Of a stretch of DNA of 10,794 nt, positions 6,061-10,794 are shown piece by piece (within the stretch, counting starts at the first letter, position 1; the number at the start of each line of letters is the position of its first letter). The notes below the pieces were generated by a model that saw only the letters and a program-made list of their open reading frames with translations, made no database searches and was not told the origin of the DNA. The position numbers and the translations under genes were made by a program. The stretch covers positions 1 through 10,794 of the forward strand of contig CANFOR010000086.1 in assembly GCA_947448675.1 (NCBI GenBank). The letters are read 5' to 3'. The stretch is from Betaproteobacteria bacterium (lineage in GTDB: Bacteria > Pseudomonadota > Gammaproteobacteria > Burkholderiales > Burkholderiaceae_C).

Positions 6061-7048
6061 GGCGCAGAGTGCGCTGGGTAGGAAACAGGCTCCAACCCCA
6101 GCGTTGCTGCGCATAGCCCCACAAACCCTGTTTGAAGTACAGCGTAATGACGATGGCCAGCAAGCCCAGGCCAAGCAAATACCAAGTGCCATAGCTACTG
6201 AGGAACTTACTGAGCAACCAAAAAATCAAGGCGCCAAGAATAGGCCCTTCAATCCGACCAATGCCACCAATCACCACCATGAAAATTGCAAACGCACTCC
6301 AATTCACGCTGAAAGCGGCGTCGGGGCTGATGCGCAAATTGCCCACAAAATACAGTGCACCAGCCAAACCCGCGCCAAAGGCTGCCACGGTGTAGACGGC
6401 CAGCTTCATGCGGGCTACGTCGATGCCCTGCGACTGGGCGGCCACTTCGTTGTCGCGAATGGCCAGCAGGGCTAGGCCGCGCTTGCTGCGCAAGAACACA
6501 TAGACCAAACTGATGGCCGCCACCATGCAGGTCAAGGCCATCCAATAGGTGGTGCTCTCGCGCGTGGCTTTGTTAATGCCGCGCAGAGCCGTGAGCGAAG
6601 TGCCCGAGCCGCCCCCCACCGCTGACAGGTTGGCAAAGCTCAAGCGAAACACTTCAGAAATGACCCAAGTGCCTATCGCAAAATAACCCCCTTGCAAACG
6701 GAAGGCAATTTTAGAAACGGGCCAGGCCACCAGGCCCGCCACGAGGGCCGCCACTGGCACAGCAACAAAGGGGTTGAAGCCTGCAAAATTGCCCAGCAGC
6801 AGCATCACATAGCCGCCCAAGCCAAAAAAAGCTTGCTGGCCAATGCTGACCATGCCGCCATAGCCTGCGAGCAGGTTCCACATTAACGCGAAAATGAAAT
6901 AACAAGCGATTTCAACAAACTCATGCATCCAACTGGACTCGCCCCACCAAGGCAGGCTGATGGCCACGAGCAACAGCGCTGCGGTGCAAGGCAGGGCCAC
7001 TTGGCTGGCACGGTTGCCGCGTTCGACGTAGAAGGAAGTGACTTGCAT
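6035..7048 (-). CDS. livM: LIV-type ABC transporter permease, LivM family
   Basis: This 337-residue inner-membrane permease belongs to a branched-chain amino acid type (HAAT) ABC importer. It has about eight to ten hydrophobic segments. The LivM hallmark LLAGYGGMVSIGQQAFFGLG is at 59-78. The cytoplasmic ATPase-contact loop is at about 196-214 (AIRDNEVAAQSQGIDVARM), and VIGGIGRIEGPILGAL lies at 259-274. I chose the ATG at 7048, which has GGAG at 7053-7056 and follows the livH stop by 10 bp. A start at 7129 would overlap livH by 71 bp and add a Cys/Trp-rich stretch unlike the family. The last residues, QLQKI and the stop, fall in repeat copy B, so the tail beyond about residue 332 may be recent. 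The neighbouring aromatic-type enzymes suggest a substrate other than leucine, since this transporter class also carries aromatic acids and amides. Confidence 0.92.
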   Translation of the reverse strand: MQVTSFYVERGNRASQVALPCTAALLLVAISLPWWGESSWMHEFVEIACYFIFALMWNLLAGYGGMVSIGQQAFFGLGGYVMLLLGNFAGFNPFVAVPVAALVAGLVAWPVSKIAFRLQGGYFAIGTWVISEVFRLSFANLSAVGGGSGTSLTALRGINKATRESTTYWMALTCMVAAISLVYVFLRSKRGLALLAIRDNEVAAQSQGIDVARMKLAVYTVAAFGAGLAGALYFVGNLRISPDAAFSVNWSAFAIFMVVIGGIGRIEGPILGALIFWLLSKFLSSYGTWYLLGLGLLAIVITLYFKQGLWGYAQQRWGWSLFPTQRTLRQHEQLQKI

Positions 7049-7058
7049 GCGACTCCGA

Positions 7059-7913
7059 TCAGGCTCGGGTTTTAGGAAACAAGCCTTGGGGGCGCAACAC
7101 CAGCAGCGCCAAAAACACCATATGGCCAAACCAAATGCCCCAGCCGGGGTCGATGCGAAAACCGATTTGCTGGGCTAGGCCCAAGATCATGGCACCGGCG
7201 AGCGTGCCCCAAAACGAGCCCATGCCACCCATGATGACGGCCTCGAAGGCAAACAGCAGCAAGAGCGGCCCGTCCGACGGTGCCACCGTGCTGCGCATGG
7301 CTTGCATCACCCCTGCTAGGGCGATCAATACAAAGGCAATGGCAGTGGCCAAGGCATAGGTTTTGCCTGCATGCAGGCCCATCAGCTCAGCGGTCTCGCG
7401 GTCGTCTGAGACGGCGCGAAAACTGCGACCCAAGGCCGTGTGGGTAAACAGCCACTGCAGGGCTGCAGTGGCGCTCACGGCCAGCAGCAAAACCAAGAGC
7501 GGCAGCACGCCGATCGAGAGCGATTCGCCCAGCGGCAAGGCCTGGGTGCCCAGGCTGCCCACATCGATGGAACGCGGGTCGGCAGAGAACAGTTCCAGCA
7601 AGAGGTTTTGGATAACGATGGACAAACCAAAAGTCACCACCAAAGAGGGCAGCGGGTCGCGCCCCAGGGCGCCATTGAGTACATAGCGCTGCAATACATA
7701 ACCAAAGCCAAAAGCCACGGGCAAGATCAAAAGCATGGCCGGAGTGGGGCCCAACACGGTACTGCCAGCAATGGCGGCAAAAGCCGCCAAGATAATGAAG
7801 TCGCCTTGGGCGGTATTGGTCAAGCGCATCACGCCGAACATGAGCGATTGGCCCAAGGCAAACAGGGCGTACAAACCGCCTAAAAGTATTGCTTGTACCA
7901 GGGTTTCGATCAT
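7059..7913 (-). CDS. livH: LIV-type ABC transporter permease, LivH family
   Basis: This 284-residue inner-membrane permease pairs with LivM. It begins with the typical LivH start MIETLVQAILLGGLYALFAL and continues with GVMRLTNTAQGDFIILAAF (27-45). The cytoplasmic loop RAVSDDRETAELMGLHAGKT is at 166-185, MGGMGSFWGTLAGAMILGL lies at 228-246, and the C terminus carries the family's LRPQGLFPK motif (273-281). It has about eight membrane spans. The gene starts 9 bp after the stop of livF and ends 10 bp before livM, so all are probably on one transcript. The ribosome-binding site ahead of its ATG is weak (only GGAC-like bases are visible), which suggests dependence on translation from livF. The substrate is not readable from the permease. 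Confidence 0.93.
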   Translation of the reverse strand: MIETLVQAILLGGLYALFALGQSLMFGVMRLTNTAQGDFIILAAFAAIAGSTVLGPTPAMLLILPVAFGFGYVLQRYVLNGALGRDPLPSLVVTFGLSIVIQNLLLELFSADPRSIDVGSLGTQALPLGESLSIGVLPLLVLLLAVSATAALQWLFTHTALGRSFRAVSDDRETAELMGLHAGKTYALATAIAFVLIALAGVMQAMRSTVAPSDGPLLLLFAFEAVIMGGMGSFWGTLAGAMILGLAQQIGFRIDPGWGIWFGHMVFLALLVLRPQGLFPKTRA

Positions 7914-7922
7914 GCTGATGTT

Positions 7923-8624
7923 CTAAAGTCCAAAATAAGCTTGTGAAATTTGTGCGCGGCTCAACTCGTTTGAACGCCCTTGCAAAGACACGCGACCTTC
8001 TTGTAAACACAGCATGCGCTGCGAGACCTGCTGGGCCAAGCCGACGTCTTGCTCGACGATCACCACCGTCATACCCTCGGCACATATGCGCGGCATGGCT
8101 TTGTAAATTTCGCCGATCACAATCGGCGCCAAGCCCAGCGATAACTCGTCACACAGCAAGATGAGCGGGTTGCCCATCAGCGCACGGCCCAGGGCCACCA
8201 TTTGCTGCTGGCCGCCGGAGAGCGAGGTGCTGGGTGCAAAACGCTTCTCTTGCAAAATGGGGAAGAGCTGGTAGAGGCGCTGCAAGTTCCAAGGCCCGCT
8301 GCGGCCCGCCATTGCGCCCATGAGCAAGTTTTCTTCTACGCTCAAACTGGGAAAGAGTTTGCGTCCTTCGGGAACTAGGGCAATGCCGCTGCGCACGATC
8401 TCGTTGGTCGGCAAACCACCAATGCCGTGGCCTTGAAACTGAACGGCCTGGCGCGGCACCTTCACCTGACCCAGCAAACTTTTGAGAAAGGTGGATTTGC
8501 CCGCGCCGTTGGCACCGATCATGGCAACGACCTCACCCTCATTCAGTTCAAAGTCAACGCCAAACAAGGCTTGGGCGTCGCCATAAAAGGCCTGCAAGTT
8601 GTGCGTAGACAAGAGGCTCGTCAT
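7923..8624 (-). CDS. livF: LIV-type ABC transporter ATPase, LivF family
   Basis: This 233-residue ATPase subunit binds the cytoplasmic face of the LivH/LivM channel and powers import. The Walker A motif GANGAGKST is at residues 37-45. The LivF-type Q-loop region PEGRKLFPSLSVEENL is at 85-100, and the ABC signature LSGGQQQ at 135-141. Walker B is LILLCDE (154-160), followed by the D-loop LSLGLAP (161-167). Two small deviations are visible: a Cys just before the Walker B Asp, and Leu in place of the Pro that usually follows the DE pair. The catalytic Glu is kept, so the protein should be active. Its ATG overlaps the TGA of livG (8621-8624). The usual His of the H-loop reads EQD here, which is common in LivF. 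Confidence 0.93.
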   Translation of the reverse strand: MTSLLSTHNLQAFYGDAQALFGVDFELNEGEVVAMIGANGAGKSTFLKSLLGQVKVPRQAVQFQGHGIGGLPTNEIVRSGIALVPEGRKLFPSLSVEENLLMGAMAGRSGPWNLQRLYQLFPILQEKRFAPSTSLSGGQQQMVALGRALMGNPLILLCDELSLGLAPIVIGEIYKAMPRICAEGMTVVIVEQDVGLAQQVSQRMLCLQEGRVSLQGRSNELSRAQISQAYFGL

Positions 8625-9340
8625 ACGTCGATGCCCATGTAAACGCGGCGCACCTCGGGGTTGGCCATCACATCTTGGGGCAGGCCTTCAGCAAGTTTTT
8701 GTCCAAAGTGAATGACCAATAAACGGTCGGCCAAGGACAACAACGCATGTACAACGTGTTCGATCCAAATCATGGTGACGCCGCGCGCTTTGATGCGCTG
8801 CATTTCAGCCACCAGCAGCAGGGCTTCAGGTTCGGTCAGACCACCGGCAATCTCGTCCAACAGCAGCAATTGCGGGCGCGTGGCCAAAGCCCGGGCCAAC
8901 TCCAAACGCTTGCGGTTGAGCAAGGTCAGGCTGCCCGCCGCTTGGTTGGCGCTGGCCTGCAGGCCAGTTTGTTCCAGCACCTCGTGGGCAGTATGCCAAG
9001 CTTGGCGTTCGCTCTCTTGGGCCCCAAAACAAGCCGCGGTGACCAAGTTTTCAAACACCGTCATATTGCCAAAGGGCTGGGGCACTTGGTAGCTGCGACC
9101 AATGCCCGCATGGCAGCGCTGATGGGCTTTGAGGCCTGTGATGTCTTTGCCTGCGTATTCCACCCTGCCCGCGTCGACACGCACATCACCCGATATCAGG
9201 TTGAACAGCGTGGTCTTGCCCGCTCCATTGGGCCCCAAGATGCCCAAGACTTCGCCCTGCTGCACCGACAGCGAGATGCTGTCGGTGACCTTCAAAGCGC
9301 CATAGGACTTGCAAACGTGGTGCAGGGCAAGCAGGCTCAA
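8621..9340 (-). CDS. livG: LIV-type ABC transporter ATPase, LivG family, with altered signature motif
   Basis: This 239-residue second ATPase subunit has Walker A GPNGAGKTT at 36-44, the Q-loop glutamine in GRSYQVPQPF (Gln85), Walker B LLLLDE at 158-163 and the H-loop His195 in WIEH. The ABC signature is unusual: where LivG normally reads LPYGQQRR or LSGGQ, this protein has SLTLLNRKRLELARAL (137-152), with no Gly-Gln. I recall a subgroup of LivG-like ATPases with this LTLLxRKR form, so it is probably not an inactivating mutation. LivF keeps a canonical signature, so one composite ATP site would be canonical. The start codon is TTG (9338-9340). It is supported by AAGG at 9347-9350, 6 bases upstream and overlapping the stop of the binding-protein gene, and by the correct family N terminus. 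No later Met would preserve the first strand. Confidence 0.9.
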   Translation of the reverse strand: MSLLALHHVCKSYGALKVTDSISLSVQQGEVLGILGPNGAGKTTLFNLISGDVRVDAGRVEYAGKDITGLKAHQRCHAGIGRSYQVPQPFGNMTVFENLVTAACFGAQESERQAWHTAHEVLEQTGLQASANQAAGSLTLLNRKRLELARALATRPQLLLLDEIAGGLTEPEALLLVAEMQRIKARGVTMIWIEHVVHALLSLADRLLVIHFGQKLAEGLPQDVMANPEVRRVYMGIDV

Positions 9341-9348
9341 GCAAAACC

Positions 9349-10602
9349 TTACATGGCCTTGATTGCGCCGCCTGTCGGGATCGACTTGGCGGTCTCGTTG
9401 TTGACGATGGTCAACTCATACTTGTATTTTTTACCCTTGTTCCACTGGCCCAAAACCAAGGGGGTTTTGCTGACGTTTTTGAACGGGCCACCACCACCCC
9501 ATTTGACAGGGCCTACAACCGTTGCAATGGAGGTGGCAGCAACTGCATCGCGCACGTCAGCGGCCTTGAGGGTTTTGGCGCGCGACAGCGCATTGGAAGC
9601 CACTTCAAACAAAGCGTGGGCAAAGCCAATCGGCTGGGTCCACTGCTTCTTGGCGCTGGCTTCATAGGCCTCGGCCAAGGCCTTCGCGCTTTGCCCGGTT
9701 AAAGACGATGCAAAGGGGTGCGAGGGACTCCACCACACTTCGGTTGTTAAGCCCTCACCCAAGTCCCCCAGGGCCTCGATGGCGCCCGGAAACAGCAGGG
9801 CCTTGCCCAGGGTAATGACTTTGGGTTTAAAGCCCTGCTGCTTGGCCTGAGTTAAAAAGGTTTTGGCGTCGGGCGGAATCACCACACCGGTGACGATTTC
9901 GACACCGTCTTTTTTGAAAGCGGCGATCTGCGCACTGAAGTCTTGCGTACCATTTTGGAAGCGCCCTGGGTCGTTGAGCGTATAGCCCATGGCCGCGAGC
10001 GGTTTCGGAAAGCCCAGCTCTTTGTCACCCCAGGCATTGCCGTCGCCATCGTTGGGGAACAGACCGCCGACTTTTTTGTTCGTCGCAACCGTCTTCCAGC
10101 CATTGGTGAAATTGGCGATCACATCTTCCAGGCCCCAAAACATATGGTAGGTCCAGTTGAAGCCTTTGGCAGGATCGCCCTTGCGACCAAAAAACCAAGG
10201 CTGCCAAGGCACCACGCTGGAGATGCAAGGCACTTCATTGAGCTCGCAGGCATCGCTCACCGGATTGGCAGTTTCAGGGGTGCCAGCGGTCAAGACCAAG
10301 GCGACTTTGTCTTTCAAAATCAAATCATTGGCCACCTCACCTGCGCGATTCGGGTTGGACTGGCTGTCTTTCAAAATAATTTGCACGTCGTACTTTTTGC
10401 CACCCACAGTGAGGCCATTTTTAAAGGCCGTGTTCATTTGGTCGATGACCCATTTGTCGGCCTCGCCAAAGGGGGCCAATGGCCCGGTTTGCGGCGATAC
10501 ATAGCCAATTTTCAAGGTGTCTGCGGCAAACACCATGGAACTGGTTCCCACAGCTGCCAGGGCCGTGGCGGCTTGGGTAAATTGTCGGCGATTGAATGGC
10601 AT
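9349..10602 (-). CDS. LIV-type ABC transporter substrate-binding protein with Tat-like signal
   Basis: This 417-residue periplasmic binding protein of the Peripla_BP_6 (LivK-like) class captures the ligand for the LivHMGF importer that follows. The N terminus is a signal peptide with a twin-arginine motif, NRRQFTQ at residues 4-10. A hydrophobic stretch follows, with a probable cleavage site after VFA at 24-26, so export may be by Tat. The mature protein begins ADTLKIGYVSPQTGPLAPFG, the standard first strand and ligand loop. Later landmarks are LVLTAGTPETANPVSDACEL and GLFPNDGDGNAWG. It has an aromatic-rich PWQPWFFGRKGDP segment. It is longer than classical LivK (about 370). A strong GAAGGAGA precedes the ATG (10608-10615). 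The ligand is unknown; the operon suggests an aromatic or a related acid rather than leucine, which is inference. Confidence 0.92.
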   Translation of the reverse strand: MPFNRRQFTQAATALAAVGTSSMVFAADTLKIGYVSPQTGPLAPFGEADKWVIDQMNTAFKNGLTVGGKKYDVQIILKDSQSNPNRAGEVANDLILKDKVALVLTAGTPETANPVSDACELNEVPCISSVVPWQPWFFGRKGDPAKGFNWTYHMFWGLEDVIANFTNGWKTVATNKKVGGLFPNDGDGNAWGDKELGFPKPLAAMGYTLNDPGRFQNGTQDFSAQIAAFKKDGVEIVTGVVIPPDAKTFLTQAKQQGFKPKVITLGKALLFPGAIEALGDLGEGLTTEVWWSPSHPFASSLTGQSAKALAEAYEASAKKQWTQPIGFAHALFEVASNALSRAKTLKAADVRDAVAATSIATVVGPVKWGGGGPFKNVSKTPLVLGQWNKGKKYKYELTIVNNETAKSIPTGGAIKAM

Positions 10603-10650
10603 CGATGTCTCCTTCTTTGGGGGTTAAAAATAGTTCCAACGGACGAATTT

Positions 10651-10794
10651 TCAGCGCGGGTAATGCGGGGCTATTTGTGCATCGACATTGATCCACACAC
10701 TCTTGACTTGGGTGTATTCACGCATGGCATCAAAACCCATTTCGCGCCCGTAGCCGCTTTGGCCGTAACCGCCAAAAGGCGAGCCAGGATTGAC
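10651..10794 (-). CDS. Aldehyde dehydrogenase, 3' end (partial)
   Basis: The last 47 codons of a gene enter from the right edge on the minus strand and end with TGA at 10651-10653. The visible protein begins VNPGSPFGGYGQSGYGREMG and continues DAMREYTQVKSVWINVD. PFGGYGQSGYGRE is the conserved C-terminal motif of NAD(P)-dependent aldehyde dehydrogenases (PFGGxKxSGxGRExG), and EYTQVKSVWIN is the usual strand after it. The catalytic Cys and cofactor site lie outside the window, so the substrate class cannot be told. The gap to the binding-protein gene is only 48 bp and shows no terminator, so the two are probably co-transcribed. This suggests that an aldehyde is the imported compound or an intermediate of its breakdown. 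Confidence 0.88.
   Translation of the reverse strand, partial: VNPGSPFGGYGQSGYGREMGFDAMREYTQVKSVWINVDAQIAPHYPR

Noticed and set aside
7049..7129. Upstream in-frame extension of livM to 7129
   Set aside because: The extra 27 residues are Cys/Trp-rich, overlap the end of livH by 71 bp and are not LivM-like.
7387..8085. 232-codon open frame on the - strand overlapping livH and livF
   Set aside because: It is a frame-shifted shadow of livH/livF, rich in Arg, Cys and Trp, with no family resemblance.
8747..9667. 306-codon open frame on the + strand across livG and the start of the binding-protein gene's 3' end
   Set aside because: It runs antisense to two clear genes, has low-complexity Gln/Arg/Gly-rich translation and no domain; long antisense frames are expected at this base composition.
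10603..10650. Possible promoter or terminator between the aldehyde dehydrogenase and the binding-protein gene
   Set aside because: In 48 bp I see only the ribosome-binding site and no stem-loop or convincing -35/-10 pair.

Overview
The window is about 10.8 kb of gene-dense DNA with the look of a Burkholderiales chromosome, most likely Comamonadaceae (Rhodoferax, Polaromonas or Limnohabitans type). That placement is an inference. It rests on the protein style, ATGA and GTGA gene overlaps, and copies of a short palindromic repeat (AGCTAT-N-ATAGCT followed by GCTCACGC) that I recall from intergenic DNA of that family. I see no insertion sequence, phage gene, tRNA, rRNA or CRISPR array, and no gene-free stretch longer than 100 bases.

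Left part, + strand (1-3343). The 3' end of a sugar-type solute-binding protein gene is followed by its two MalF/MalG-type permease genes; the three are joined end to end. No ATPase gene follows, so it must lie upstream or elsewhere. A 71-bp gap holds a perfect 12-bp palindrome that resembles a LacI-family operator and can also fold as a hairpin. After it come a 46-codon lysine/proline-rich small gene and, 4 bp later, a nitronate-monooxygenase-like FMN oxidoreductase with a TTG start. This gene converges on the minus-strand genes at a 21-bp palindrome.

Right part, - strand (10794 down to 3369). All nine genes point the same way, and every gap is 48 bp or less. In transcription order they are: an aldehyde dehydrogenase (3' end only); a LIV-type periplasmic binding protein with a Tat-like signal; the transporter genes livG, livF, livH and livM; a Dabb-domain small protein; the PcaI/PcaJ-type CoA-transferase subunits A and B; and an intradiol ring-cleavage dioxygenase closest to hydroxyquinol 1,2-dioxygenase. 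Read as one operon, this suggests import of an aromatic or related compound, an aldehyde oxidation step, ring cleavage by the intradiol enzyme, and CoA activation of a 3-oxoadipate-like product. Maleylacetate reductase, a ring hydroxylase and a thiolase would be needed for a full hydroxyquinol route and are not in the window, so the substrate is open.

The most interesting structural signal is the palindromic repeat family. Three related copies sit exactly at gene ends: one supplies the last codons and stop of livM, one supplies the GTG start and first codons of the CoA-transferase B subunit, and one supplies the stop of the oxidoreductase gene and probably the C-terminal tail of the dioxygenase. 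I found no clear new defence or mobile system.
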